A stretch of 42,262 bases of DNA from NCBI GenBank assembly GCA_001626765.1, contig LUOO01000029.1:1-42262 (forward strand). The letters are read 5' to 3'. This DNA comes from Maritimibacter sp. REDSEA-S28_B5 (GTDB lineage: Bacteria; Pseudomonadota; Alphaproteobacteria; Rhodobacterales; Rhodobacteraceae). Positions 26,701 to 34,276 of the stretch are shown here, in pieces (the stretch's first letter is position 1; each line of letters starts with the position of its first letter). The notes under the pieces were generated by a model. That model was not told the DNA's origin. It did no database searches and worked only from the letters and a program-made list of their open reading frames with translations. The position numbers were made by a program, and so were the translations under genes.

Positions 26701-27255
26701 CGTGCGCCCACCCTCGCCGGGGTGGCGCTGCAATTCGATATAAAGCCGGTCGCCGTAGATTGCGTGAAACCGCTGCATCAGCGCCTCGGCCCGGCCACGG
26801 TTGCCGGTCTGGAGCACCATTCCCACGGGGCCAAGCGGTCCGCCGGTCAGACAGATGCACCCTTCAGCGTAGCTTTCCAGCTCCTCGATCGTGACCTGCG
26901 GCAGACCGCCGTGCTTGTCGACGTAGAGGCAGGAGTTGAGCTTCATCAGGTTTTCATAGCCCTGCTCGCTCTGCGCCAGCAGGACCACAGGCGCGGGCGC
27001 CTTGGGCTGTTCGCCGGGCACGGGCGGCTCATAGGCCACGTCGATCTGGCAACCGACGATGGGTTGCAGCCCCGCACCGCTCGCGGTCACGGAAAATTCG
27101 AGCGCCGCGAACATGTTGTTCGTGTCGGTCAATGCGACGGCCGGCATGTCCATGCTTTCGCACAGGCCCGTCAGTTTCTTGACCGGAACGGCGCCCTCGA
27201 GAAGCGAGTATTCGGAGTGAACGCGGAGATGAATGAATCGGGGATCGGCAGCCAT
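23701..27255 (-). CDS. dnaE: DNA polymerase III subunit alpha
   Basis: This is the replicative polymerase subunit, 1184 residues. It has an N-terminal PHP domain (FIHLRVHSEYSLLEGAVP), the C-family catalytic motif MPDFDIDFCMDRR (Met402; Asp404 and Asp406), a further conserved KFDFLGLKTLTVIQNAMDLI, GPGRGSGAGSLVAY, the HhH/fingers region DLKRVGKRPMEMLARAGAFDEL, and an OB-fold C-terminal part. The start is ATG 27255 (MAADPRFIHL); an upstream frame to 27495 is not conserved. Odd feature: between LIVEG and DKPFVNLYDLARRV about 18 extra residues (GGGEAPDQVRGATSGG and flanks) are encoded by a palindromic repeat. The Abi-like gene follows 3 nt after the stop. Confidence 0.97.
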   Translation of the reverse strand: MAADPRFIHLRVHSEYSLLEGAVPVKKLTGLCESMDMPAVALTDTNNMFAALEFSVTASGAGLQPIVGCQIDVAYEPPVPGEQPKAPAPVVLLAQSEQGYENLMKLNSCLYVDKHGGLPQVTIEELESYAEGCICLTGGPLGPVGMVLQTGNRGRAEALMQRFHAIYGDRLYIELQRHPGEGGRTTEAEQKTERGFVEMAYAMDIPLVATNDVYFPKSDLYEAHDALICIAQGAYVDQQQPRRRLTPQHYFKSPQEMATLFADLPEALENTVEIARRCAFKTYKRDPILPKFAENEVAELRRQANEGLQARLAVIPHAVSVEEYQKRLDFELDIIEGMGFPGYFLIVADFIKWSKEQGIPVGPGRGSGAGSLVAYALTITDLDPLRYSLLFERFLNPERVSMPDFDIDFCMDRREETIRYVQEKYGRDKVGQIITFGALLSKAAVRDVGRVLQMPYGQVDRLSKLIPVEGVKPVSIAQALKDEPRLREEARAEEVVNRLLTYAQQVEGLLRNASTHAAGVVIGDRPLDALVPLYQDPRSDMPATQFNMKWVEQAGLVKFDFLGLKTLTVIQNAMDLIAGQGRDLHIAPDGTQLYVPAEGAENQINAIPLDDERTYQLYAAAKTVAVFQVESTGMMDALRRMKPTCIEDIVALVALYRPGPMENIPVYCEVKNGLREITSVHPSIDHILAETQGIIVYQEQVMQIAQVMAGYSLGGADLLRRAMGKKIKEAMDAERPKFEEGAAKNGVDKKKASEVFDLLEKFANYGFNKSHAAAYAVVSYQTAWLKANHPVEFMAGVMNCDIHLTDKLGVYAEEVRRGLGIEIVPPCVNRSLATFSVDQGRVVYALGALKNVGLEAMKLIVEGRRGGGEAPDQVRGATSGGPDKPFVNLYDLARRVDLKRVGKRPMEMLARAGAFDELDGNRRRVFESLDALVGYSAAIHEQRASNQVSLFGEAGDDLPEPRLSNAPDWLPNERLAEEHKAIGFYLSGHPLDDYMPALKRKGVLTLEELAKKAERGPCVAKIAGAVAAKQERKSAKGNRFAFVAMTDPTGACEITVFSETLEANRQYLETGCNVVVTVEATMESEQLKLLARSAAPVDTVVADTGGMALKVFVNNAGVVATVASLLESAKAQAKGARPGPVSLCLMDPALPGEVDMDLGVEFPLNPQIKGALKSLPGVVQVEEV
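24612..24668 (-). repeat. Palindromic repeat inserted in frame in dnaE
   Basis: The core is GCCCCGGA (24628-24635), loop CTTGA, TCCGGGGC (24641-24648). This is the same palindrome type widely found between genes in alphaproteobacteria. It lies inside dnaE near residues 863-881, in a place where homologues I know run straight from LIVE-x-R to DKPF. Reading frame is kept. The outer limits are approximate. Confidence 0.7.
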
Positions 27256-27416
27256 GCGCCCAAGGTAAGCCCCCCGTCGGCGGGGGCAAGCCAAGACGGC
27301 GGCCCTGCGCGAAATCTTGTTGTCCCGACTCGGCGCCGCCGCCCATCTTGGGGAAATAGCCGCGATGGTCCGATCAGACGACCCGCGCCAGAACATCAAG
27401 ACAGACGAGAGGCAGC

Positions 27417-27905
27417 ATGTCCGCACATCCCCACCCCGGCCCCTTCGGCAGCGCGGGTTTCCATCCCGGTCCGACCTCGGAAATGCGCGTGACACGTTAT
27501 CTCAAGGCCCCGGTCGGAGACCTGTGGCGGGGTTTCAGCGATGGGGCGACGCTGGTCCACTGGTTCCGGCCAGGCGGGGTCGAGCTTGCGTCGGCGCTGG
27601 TGGAACCCCGGCGCGGCGGGCGGTTCGACCTGACCCATGCACGGGCGGGCGCGCGACTCGAGACGATCAATTGCTGCGTGCTGGAGGCCGAGGAGAACCG
27701 GCTGTTCGCCGTGACCACGGCGCTCGCGGGCGACTATCGCCCCACCGGGACGCAGGCACCCGCGACGTTGATCGTCGAGTTCCACGAAATCGCATCGGGC
27801 ACGCGGCTCGAGGCGCGACTCATGCACCCTGAGGCGGCGGTCGCCTCGCCCCTGATCGGTTGGGAAGAGGGTTTGCCGGTTCTGGAGCAGATTTTGGCAG
27901 GTTAG
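27417..27905 (+). CDS. SRPBCC (AHSA1-like) domain protein
   Basis: This 162-residue protein has a START/AHSA1-type ligand-pocket fold: VTRYLKAPVGDLWRGFSDGATLVHWFRPGG near the N-terminus, then VELASALVEPRRGGRFDL, and the closing helix LIGWEEGLPVLEQIL. Ligand and role are unknown. An in-frame ATG at 27483 (MRVTRYLKAP) would give the minimal domain; the ATG at 27417 has GAGAGG upstream. It is divergent from dnaE and precedes a related operon. Confidence 0.8.
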   Translation: MSAHPHPGPFGSAGFHPGPTSEMRVTRYLKAPVGDLWRGFSDGATLVHWFRPGGVELASALVEPRRGGRFDLTHARAGARLETINCCVLEAEENRLFAVTTALAGDYRPTGTQAPATLIVEFHEIASGTRLEARLMHPEAAVASPLIGWEEGLPVLEQILAG

Positions 27906-27946
27906 GGCGCCTCAGGGGAGCGAAACCTGCCCCGCGGCAAGGGTTT

Positions 27947-27984
27947 CCTTTCCTGTCAATGACTTATGAAAGGTCCGCGCGGAC
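27947..27984. other. Short palindromes between two SRPBCC loci
   Basis: CCTTTC (27947-27952) pairs with GAAAGG (27968-27973), and it runs directly into the perfect 12-nt palindrome GTCCGCGCGGAC (27973-27984). There is no T tract. It may end the upstream transcript inefficiently; function is not evident. Confidence 0.3.
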
Positions 27985-28019
27985 TGGACACCGACCGGCA
28001 ACGGCGCGCCCTGCGTTAA

Positions 28020-28037
28020 GTTAGCCGCGAGACTAAC
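28020..28037. promoter_or_regulatory. Putative ArsR-family operator 1
   Basis: GTTAG-CC-N4-GACTAAC is an interrupted palindrome; the outer arms AAGTTAG and CTAACTT (28018-28039) extend it. It lies just upstream of a candidate -35 box. A second copy with identical spacing lies exactly 50 nt downstream. Confidence 0.65.
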
Positions 28038-28043
28038 TTTCAA

Positions 28044-28071
28044 TTGACGCGCCGTCGTGGTTGGGTTTAGT
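28044..28071 (+). promoter_or_regulatory. Putative promoter of the arsR-type operon
   Basis: TTGACG (28044-28049) and TTTAGT (28066-28071) are separated by 16 nt. The start point predicted about 7 nt downstream falls at or beside the ATG at 28079, which would give a leaderless mRNA. No Shine-Dalgarno is visible upstream of that ATG. Confidence 0.5.
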
Positions 28072-28087
28072 TAGCCCCATGACTAAC
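28070..28087. promoter_or_regulatory. Putative ArsR-family operator 2, overlapping the start codon
   Basis: GTTAG-CC-N4-GACTAAC is repeated with the same spacing as operator 1. It overlaps the candidate -10 box and contains the ATG of the regulator gene (28079-28081), so binding would block transcription initiation. This fits autorepression. Confidence 0.65.
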
Positions 28088-28399
28088 CAAATGAACCTTC
28101 TCTTTGCGACCCTTGCCGATCCGACTCGCCGGGCCGTGATCGAACGGCTGGTCGCGGGCGAGGCCCCGATCAAGGAGCTTGCCGCGCCCCATGACATGGC
28201 GCTTCCCACCTTCCTGCGCCATGTCGAACGGCTGGAGGAGGCGGGGTTGGTCACGACGCGCAAGGAGGGACGGCAGAGGATCGTCAGCATGACACCCGAA
28301 GCCTTTGCGCCCGTGGAGGACTGGCTCACCACCCAGAAACGCATCTGGGAGCGGCGGGCCGGGGCACGAGGAAGCCATGTCCAAAGGAGGACACCATGA
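28079..28399 (+). CDS. ArsR-family winged-helix transcriptional regulator
   Basis: This 106-residue DNA-binding protein has the ArsR/SmtB winged helix: LLFATLADPTRRAVIERLVAGEAPIKELAAPHDMALPTFLRHVERLEEAGLVTTRKEGRQRIVSMTPEAF. It has no metal-binding cysteine pair, and it belongs to the subgroup usually linked with SRPBCC genes. The start ATG 28079 lies within an operator palindrome. The stop overlaps the next start (ATGA), so it is coupled to the SRPBCC gene downstream. It probably represses its own operon; the signal is unknown. Confidence 0.9.
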   Translation: MTNQMNLLFATLADPTRRAVIERLVAGEAPIKELAAPHDMALPTFLRHVERLEEAGLVTTRKEGRQRIVSMTPEAFAPVEDWLTTQKRIWERRAGARGSHVQRRTP

Positions 28400-28860
28400 G
28401 CATCGACCACGACGAATTCACCCTGACCCGCACCATCGCGGCCACGCCCGCCAGCGTGTTTCGCGCCTTTGCCGAAGAGGACCTCAAGCGGCAGTGGTTC
28501 GTGACCGAAGGCCCCGGGACGGGCAAATCCGATTACCGGGTGGATTTCCGGGTCGGCGGCGGCGAGCGCGGCACCTTCGAGATCACCGAGGGACCGGGCG
28601 CGGGCCTGCACGCCAATGCCACGACCTATTTCGACATTCAGGAAAACGAGCGAATCGCCTATGCCTATTCGATGGCATGGGACGGACGGGTGCATTCGGC
28701 CAGTCTGGTGACGGTAGAATTCGCGCCGACCGAGGGCGGAACGCGGCTTACCTATACCGAACGCGGGGCCTATTTCCCACCCTCCGACGGGGCAAAGATG
28801 CGTGCAGGCGGTGTCGGTGCGCAACTGGATCAACTCGTCGCGATGATGGAGGACGCATGA
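28396..28860 (+). CDS. SRPBCC (AHSA1-like) domain protein
   Basis: This 154-residue protein has the AHSA1 pattern: FTLTRTIAATPASVFRAFAEEDLKRQWFV, VDFRVGGGERGTFEITEGPG, RIAYAYSMAWDGRVHSASLVTVEFAPTEGGTRLTYTERGAYF and a C-terminal helix. In known ArsR-SRPBCC pairs the partner is thought to bind or transform a small hydrophobic compound; no ligand is assigned here. It overlaps its neighbours by ATGA on both sides. Confidence 0.87.
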   Translation: MSIDHDEFTLTRTIAATPASVFRAFAEEDLKRQWFVTEGPGTGKSDYRVDFRVGGGERGTFEITEGPGAGLHANATTYFDIQENERIAYAYSMAWDGRVHSASLVTVEFAPTEGGTRLTYTERGAYFPPSDGAKMRAGGVGAQLDQLVAMMEDA

Positions 28861-29336
28861 TGCGCATTGACGAGTTCAACCCGGAGACAGATCTGGAAAT
28901 CACGCGGGTGATCGGGGCCTCGCCTGCGGTTGTCTGGCGCTGCCTGACCGAGGCGGCGCTTCTCGAACGCTGGTTCTGCCCGGTGCCCTGGCAGGTGCGC
29001 GGCGCGGTGATCGAGGCAGAGCCGGGCGGCATCTTTCACACGCCGATGTATGGTCCCGAGGGCGAGGTGCAGGATGAGGGGCCGGGTTGCGTGCTGGTGG
29101 CCGAACCCCGGCGCGCGTTTGCCTTTAGCGACGCGATGGGACCGGGGTTTCGACCGCGGGACGGCGGGTTCATGACCGGAGTCTACCTGCTCGAGGCGGT
29201 CGAGGCCGGGACGCGGATCGTGGCCCGCGCTCTGCACGGCGACGTGGCGACCAAGGAAAAACACGCGGAAATGGGCTTTGAACTGGGTTGGGGTGCGGCG
29301 CTCGACCAGTTGGATGCCTTGGCGCAAGGAATTTGA
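28857..29336 (+). CDS. SRPBCC (AHSA1-like) domain protein
   Basis: This 159-residue protein is the third SRPBCC protein in 2 kb: DLEITRVIGASPAVVWRCLTEAALLERWFCPVPW, GAVIEAEPGGIFHTPMYGPEGE, FMTGVYLLEAVEAGTRIVARALH and the closing helix GFELGWGAALDQLDALA. The ATG at 28857 overlaps the previous stop; the next codon is also ATG (28860) and stands at the better distance from GGAGG. It is last gene of the ArsR-controlled operon. Confidence 0.87.
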   Translation: MMRIDEFNPETDLEITRVIGASPAVVWRCLTEAALLERWFCPVPWQVRGAVIEAEPGGIFHTPMYGPEGEVQDEGPGCVLVAEPRRAFAFSDAMGPGFRPRDGGFMTGVYLLEAVEAGTRIVARALHGDVATKEKHAEMGFELGWGAALDQLDALAQGI

Positions 29337-29355
29337 CTTTCCACACAGAACGCTC

Positions 29356-29376
29356 GCCCCGGGCTTGACCCGAGGC
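29356..29376. repeat. Palindrome with CTTGA loop, related to the dnaE insert
   Basis: GCCCCGGG-CTTGA-CCCGAGGC forms an 8-bp stem with one mismatch and has the same CTTGA loop as the palindrome inside dnaE. It sits in the 298-nt gap between the SRPBCC operon and xdhA. It may end transcription or simply be another copy of a dispersed element. Confidence 0.55.
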
Positions 29377-29571
29377 CGTTGTCGCCAACCGCGCCGTCCC
29401 GTTTCGTCCAAACGATCAAGTGGCTTATGACCAGCCCAAATTTCCGGCACCCCCCAGAGAAATGCCCAAGCCAGAGGCGGTTTCCCTGAACCATCCAGCC
29501 CATTTCGCGGGCGTTTCACCGCCCATTGGGTAGACAGCGCCCAAAATCTCGGCTTTCCTGCTTCGGAACCG

Positions 29572-29598
29572 GGACTCTCTACGCCGCATCGAGAGTCC
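29572..29598. promoter_or_regulatory. Perfect 8-bp inverted repeat upstream of xdhA
   Basis: GGACTCTC (29572-29579), 11-nt gap, GAGAGTCC (29591-29598), ending 36 nt before the xdhA start. It could be the operator of a purine-responsive regulator or an RNA hairpin in the leader. No regulator gene lies next to it, and I cannot assign a factor. Confidence 0.45.
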
Positions 29599-29634
29599 GA
29601 AATCGGACAAGAGGTAAAGCGGCGGGACAACGGG

Positions 29635-31011
29635 ATGGATATCGCGTTTCTTCTCAATGGAGAGACCGTGTCGCTGACGGGCGTCGATCCGACGACGACC
29701 GTGCTGGATTGGCTGCGCGAAGGCCGGGGGCTGACGGGGACCAAGGAAGGCTGCAACGAGGGCGACTGCGGGGCCTGCACCGTGATGGTGACGGATGACA
29801 CCGGCACACGGGCGCTCAACGGTTGCATCCTGTTCCTGCCCCAGATCAACGGCAAGACGCTGACCACGGTCGAAGGCCTCGCCTCGCCCACGGGCGACAT
29901 GCACCCGGTGCAGACGGCGATGGTCGAACATCACGGCAGCCAGTGCGGGTTCTGCACGCCAGGCTTCGTCGTGTCCCTTGCCGCCGGGCAAATCGCGGGC
30001 GAGACCAATCACGACCGCCAGCTTGCGGGCAATCTGTGCCGCTGCACGGGCTATGCGCCGATCATCCGCGCCGCCGAAAACGCTGCGCGGCGCCCGGTGC
30101 CGAAATGGCTGCGCGAGTTGCCGCCGGGTCCCGCAACGGGACCGATGCCCAACGATTTCCAGCCTTCGACCGTGGCGGCGCTCGCCGAACTGCGCATGAC
30201 CTATCCGCAGGCGACCATCGTCGCCGGGGCGACGGACGTGGGGCTTTGGGTCAACAAGCAGCACCGCGACATCGCCCCGGTGATCTTCGTCTCCCAGATC
30301 GAGGAGCTGCGCCGGATCGAGATGGCGCCCTACATGATCCGGGTCGGGGCCGCTGCGAGCGTCGAGGCGCTGCGGCTGGCCATTGCGCCCCTGCATCCGA
30401 GCTTCGCCGCCATGCTCGACCGTTTCGCGAGCGCACAGGTCCGCGCTGCCGCGACCGTGGGCGGCAACATCGCCAACGGTTCACCCATCGGGGACACCCC
30501 ACCCGCGCTCATCGCGCTAGGCGCGACGCTCCAGTTGCGGCGCGGCGACGACATGCGGGAAATGCCGCTCGAGGACTTTTTCCTCGAGTACGGCAAGCAG
30601 GATTTGGCGGAGGGCGAGTTCGTCGAGGCCGTAGTGATTCCGCGCGACAGCGGGCCGAACCGGTTCCGGGTCTACAAACTGTCCAAACGCTTCGATCAGG
30701 ACATTTCCGCCGTGCTCGGTGCATTCAACGTCGGTGTCGAGAATGGCCGCGTGACCTCGGCCCGGATCGCCTTCGGCGGCATGGCGGGCGTGCCCAAGCG
30801 CGCCGAGGCGGTCGAGGCCGCGCTCATGTCCAAACCCTGGACGATGGAGACGGTGCGCGAGGCGAAATGGGCCTTTGCGGCGGATTTCAAACCGATGAGC
30901 GACATGCGCGCCTCGGCCACCTACCGGCTGGAGACGGCGGCGAACCTGCTGGAACGCTACTTCCTCGACCTCGAGGGGCAGTTGACCAGCGTGCGGGAGG
31001 TCCGGGCATGA
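29635..31011 (+). CDS. xdhA: Xanthine dehydrogenase small subunit (Fe-S/FAD)
   Basis: XdhA carries electrons from the molybdenum site to NAD+. The 458-residue protein has a plant-type ferredoxin domain with ligands Cys40, Cys45, Cys48 and Cys64, then the second [2Fe-2S] domain with Cys104, Cys107, Cys135 and Cys137 (SQCGFCTPGF and GNLCRCTGY). A linker leads to the FAD-binding domain (IVAGATDVGLWVNKQHRD, and ATVGGNIANGSPIGDTPPALIALGA). Arrangement and length match the two-subunit bacterial enzyme as in Rhodobacter capsulatus. It overlaps xdhB by 4 nt (ATGA). Confidence 0.96.
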   Translation: MDIAFLLNGETVSLTGVDPTTTVLDWLREGRGLTGTKEGCNEGDCGACTVMVTDDTGTRALNGCILFLPQINGKTLTTVEGLASPTGDMHPVQTAMVEHHGSQCGFCTPGFVVSLAAGQIAGETNHDRQLAGNLCRCTGYAPIIRAAENAARRPVPKWLRELPPGPATGPMPNDFQPSTVAALAELRMTYPQATIVAGATDVGLWVNKQHRDIAPVIFVSQIEELRRIEMAPYMIRVGAAASVEALRLAIAPLHPSFAAMLDRFASAQVRAAATVGGNIANGSPIGDTPPALIALGATLQLRRGDDMREMPLEDFFLEYGKQDLAEGEFVEAVVIPRDSGPNRFRVYKLSKRFDQDISAVLGAFNVGVENGRVTSARIAFGGMAGVPKRAEAVEAALMSKPWTMETVREAKWAFAADFKPMSDMRASATYRLETAANLLERYFLDLEGQLTSVREVRA

Positions 31012-33296
31012 GCGTCGGCAAACCGCTTCCCCACGACTCGGGCCCGCTCCATGTGACAGGCGCGGCTTATTACATCGACGACGTGCCAGTGCCCGCCAAT
31101 TGTCTGCATCTGGCCTTTGGCACCTCGCACGTCGCGCGCGGCATCATCACCGCCATGGACCTGTCCGACGTGCGCCAGTCGCCGGGCGTGGTCGCGGTGC
31201 TGACCGCCGCCGACCTGCCCCATGTGAACGACATCTCGACCGCCGCCCATGACGAGCCGCTTCTGGCCGAGGGCGAGGTGCGTTACCACATGCAGCCCAT
31301 CTTCCTCGTCGTGGCCACCTCGCACCGGGCCGCACGGGTCGCCGCCGCGCGGGGCAAGGTCGAGATTGAGGAAAAGACCCCGATCCTCACCATCGACGAG
31401 GCGCTCGCGGCCAAGTCCTATTTCGAGGGCGGGCCGATCACCTGGTCACGAGGTGATGTCGCGGCAGCGATGCCCGAGGCGGCCCGGGTTATCGAGGGCG
31501 AGATCGAGATCGGCGGTCAGGAGCATTTCTACCTCGAAGGCCAGATCAGCCTCGCCACCCCGCAGGACAACGGGGACATGGTGCTTCTCACCTCGACCCA
31601 GCATCCGACCGAAATCCAGCACAAGGTGGCCGAGGCGCTGGCGCTTCCCTTCCACGCGATCCGGGTCGAAACCCGGCGCATGGGCGGCGGTTTCGGCGGC
31701 AAGGAGAGCCAGGGCAACGCGCTCGCCATCGCCTGTGCCATCGCGGCGGCGGCGACGGGCCGCCCCTGCAAGATGCGCTATGACCGCGACGACGACATGG
31801 CGATCACCGGCAAGCGGCACGACTTCCGCATCGCCTACAAGGCGGGCGTCACGCCCGAGGGCAAGCTCGTCGCGGTCGAGTTCGACCAGTTCGTGCGCTG
31901 CGGCTGGTCGGCCGACCTGTCGCTGCCGGTGGCAGACCGCGCGATGCTGCACGCTGACAACGCCTATTTCGTTCCGCATATCCGGATTACCTCCCATCGG
32001 CTGAAGACCAACACGGCCAGCGCCACGGCGTTTCGCGGGTTCGGCGGCCCGCAGGGGATCATGGGGATCGAGCGGGTGATGGATCACATCGGCCATACGC
32101 TGGGCCGCGATCCGCTCGAAATCCGGCAGATCAACTTCTACAACAAGCGCCGGGTGCAGGAGACGCCCTATGGCCAACCCGTGCGCGGCTTCATACTGCC
32201 AGACATGGTCAAGGCGCTGGCCAAGACCGCCGATTACGCCGGACGAAAAGCCGCGATTGCCGAGTGGAACGCGGGCAATGACGTGGTCAAGAAGGGGATT
32301 GCGCTGACGCCGGTCAAATTCGGGATCAGCTTCACGCTTACACATCTCAACCAGGCGGGCGCGCTGGTGAACGTCTATGCCGACGGGTCGGTGACGATCA
32401 ACCACGGTGGGACCGAGATGGGACAGGGGCTGTTCCAGAAGGTCGCGCAGGTGGCGGCGACGGGTTTCGGCATCGGCATGGACCGGGTGCGCATCACCGC
32501 GACCGATACGGGCAAGGTGCCCAACACCTCGGCCACGGCGGCAAGCTCGGGATCGGACCTCAACGGCATGGCGGTCGCCAATGCGGTGGACGAGATACGC
32601 AGGCGCATGGCGCGGCTCGTGGGTCCGATGGCGGACGTGCGCCCCAAGGCGGTGGAGTTTGCGCGCGGCAAGGTCATCGCGGGCGACAAGGTCTGGCGTT
32701 TCGCCGAGGTGGCGCGGATGTGCCACGAAAACCGCGTGAGCCTGTCCTCGACCGGCTTCTACGCGACGCCCGAGATTTCATGGGACCGCACCATCGGCAA
32801 GGGCCATCCGTTCTACTACTTTGCCCATGGCGCGGCGATCACCGAAGTGGCCGTCGACCGTCTGACCGGCGAAAACCGCATCCTGCGCGTGGATATCCTG
32901 CATGACGTGGGCAAGTCGCTGAACCCCGCGATCGACGTCGGCCAGATCGAGGGCGGCTATGTGCAAGGCGCGGGCTGGCTGACCACGGAAGAGCTGGTCT
33001 GGGACCACAAGGGGGTGCTGCGCACCCACGCGCCGTCCACCTACAAGATCCCGGCCTGTTCGGACCGGCCCGAGGTGTTCAACGTCGCGCTCTGGGATGG
33101 CGAAAACCACGTGCCGTCGATTTATCGGTCGAAAGCCGTGGGCGAGCCGCCCCTGATGCTCGGCATCTCGGCCTTTCTCGCGCTGTCGGATGCGATCGGC
33201 GCCTTTGGCCCGACTGAAAACGGGGCCTACCCCGACCTCGATGCGCCCGCGACGCCCGAGCGTGTGTTTCACGCCGCGCAAAGGATGCTGACGTGA
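31008..33296 (+). CDS. xdhB: Xanthine dehydrogenase large subunit (molybdopterin-binding)
   Basis: XdhB holds the molybdenum cofactor and oxidises hypoxanthine and xanthine to urate. It is 762 residues. Features are the N-terminal HDSGPLHVTGAAYYIDDVP, QHPTEIQHKVAEAL, the glycine-rich RRMGGGFGGKESQ, ATAFRGFGGPQG near the cofactor, NHGGTEMGQGLFQKVAQ, and the catalytic glutamate in KAVGEPPLMLG (about residue 713). The start is the ATG at 31008 overlapping the xdhA stop. The stop overlaps xdhC (GTGA). Confidence 0.96.
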   Translation: MSVGKPLPHDSGPLHVTGAAYYIDDVPVPANCLHLAFGTSHVARGIITAMDLSDVRQSPGVVAVLTAADLPHVNDISTAAHDEPLLAEGEVRYHMQPIFLVVATSHRAARVAAARGKVEIEEKTPILTIDEALAAKSYFEGGPITWSRGDVAAAMPEAARVIEGEIEIGGQEHFYLEGQISLATPQDNGDMVLLTSTQHPTEIQHKVAEALALPFHAIRVETRRMGGGFGGKESQGNALAIACAIAAAATGRPCKMRYDRDDDMAITGKRHDFRIAYKAGVTPEGKLVAVEFDQFVRCGWSADLSLPVADRAMLHADNAYFVPHIRITSHRLKTNTASATAFRGFGGPQGIMGIERVMDHIGHTLGRDPLEIRQINFYNKRRVQETPYGQPVRGFILPDMVKALAKTADYAGRKAAIAEWNAGNDVVKKGIALTPVKFGISFTLTHLNQAGALVNVYADGSVTINHGGTEMGQGLFQKVAQVAATGFGIGMDRVRITATDTGKVPNTSATAASSGSDLNGMAVANAVDEIRRRMARLVGPMADVRPKAVEFARGKVIAGDKVWRFAEVARMCHENRVSLSSTGFYATPEISWDRTIGKGHPFYYFAHGAAITEVAVDRLTGENRILRVDILHDVGKSLNPAIDVGQIEGGYVQGAGWLTTEELVWDHKGVLRTHAPSTYKIPACSDRPEVFNVALWDGENHVPSIYRSKAVGEPPLMLGISAFLALSDAIGAFGPTENGAYPDLDAPATPERVFHAAQRMLT

Positions 33297-34276
33297 GCCT
33301 CGACGCCGTCAGACTGGCTGACCTGATCGCAGCCCATGGCCGCGTCGTGCGGATCGTCGTGGCCGAGGTTCACGGCTCGGCCCCGCGAGAGGTCGGCGCG
33401 TCGGTGACGGTCTGGGAGGACGACTTTGGCGCCGGGCAAGAGGGCACCATCGGCGGCGGCACGCTGGAGTTCGAAGCGGTCCATATCGCCCGAAAGATGC
33501 TGGCGGACGGTGTGCTGCGCCGGACCCAGACGCTTTCGCTTGGCCCCGATATGGGCCAGTGCTGCGGCGGTCGGGTCAAGCTATTGTGGGAGGCATACGA
33601 GGTCGCGCCAACGGGCCGTATTCACGCCCGCGCGACGCTGGATGCCGAGATGCCGCTTGCGGTGTCGCGTTTGCTGGCCGAGGCAAGGAACGGATCTGGG
33701 GCGACGGGCCTGCCCCGGCCCGAATTGATCGGCGGCTGGATGATCGAACCCATCCTGACGGCCCGCACGCCGGTCTGGATCTGGGGCGCGGGCCACGTGG
33801 GCCGGGCGCTGGTCGCGGCCCTGTCGCCGCTGCCGCAACTTGCCCTCACCTGGCTCGACACCGGACCCGAACGGTTCCCCGACACGATCCCCGCAGGCGT
33901 CACCGCCCTGCCCGCCCCCGAGCTTGCACAAGCCATGCGACTTGCCCCCAAAGACGCGCATCACGTGGTGCTGACCTATTCCCATGCCCTCGACCTCGCG
34001 CTCTGCGATGCGGGGCTATCCCATGGGTTCACGCGTTTTGGCCTGATCGGGTCGCATACGAAATGGGCACGCTTTCGCTCGCGTTTGCAGCAGGCCGGAC
34101 ATGCGCGCACAGAAATTGAGCGGATTCGCTGCCCCATCGGGGACAAGACGCTTGGGAAACATCCGGCCGTGATTGCGCTGGGGGTGGCCGCGCAAATAGC
34201 GTCGGACGTGGCTTTGGGGAGCCGCATGACGGGACAATTGGGGGATCGCGATGAGCACGCCGTATCTGGCGCTTGA
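33293..34276 (+). CDS. xdhC: Xanthine dehydrogenase accessory protein XdhC
   Basis: XdhC binds the molybdenum cofactor, promotes its sulfuration and delivers it to XdhB; it is not part of the mature enzyme. The 327-residue protein shows the XdhC/CoxI N-terminal domain (VVAEVHGSAPREVGASVTVWEDD, IGGGTLEFEA, LGPDMGQCCGGRVKLLWE) and a Rossmann-like C-terminal domain (WIWGAGHVGRALVAAL; FGLIGSHTKWARFRSRL). The start is a GTG overlapping the xdhB stop. The 3' end overlaps the ABC ATPase gene by 26 nt, tying catabolism to transport in one transcript. Confidence 0.94.
   Translation: MSLDAVRLADLIAAHGRVVRIVVAEVHGSAPREVGASVTVWEDDFGAGQEGTIGGGTLEFEAVHIARKMLADGVLRRTQTLSLGPDMGQCCGGRVKLLWEAYEVAPTGRIHARATLDAEMPLAVSRLLAEARNGSGATGLPRPELIGGWMIEPILTARTPVWIWGAGHVGRALVAALSPLPQLALTWLDTGPERFPDTIPAGVTALPAPELAQAMRLAPKDAHHVVLTYSHALDLALCDAGLSHGFTRFGLIGSHTKWARFRSRLQQAGHARTEIERIRCPIGDKTLGKHPAVIALGVAAQIASDVALGSRMTGQLGDRDEHAVSGA

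Noticed and set aside
24289..27492. 1067-codon open frame antisense to dnaE
   Set aside because: Its product is His/Arg/Gly-rich with no domain, a normal by-product of high-G+C codon bias opposite dnaE.
29823..31007. Extension of the xdhB frame through xdhA
   Set aside because: It is out-of-frame xdhA sequence; xdhB homology begins at the ATG at 31008.
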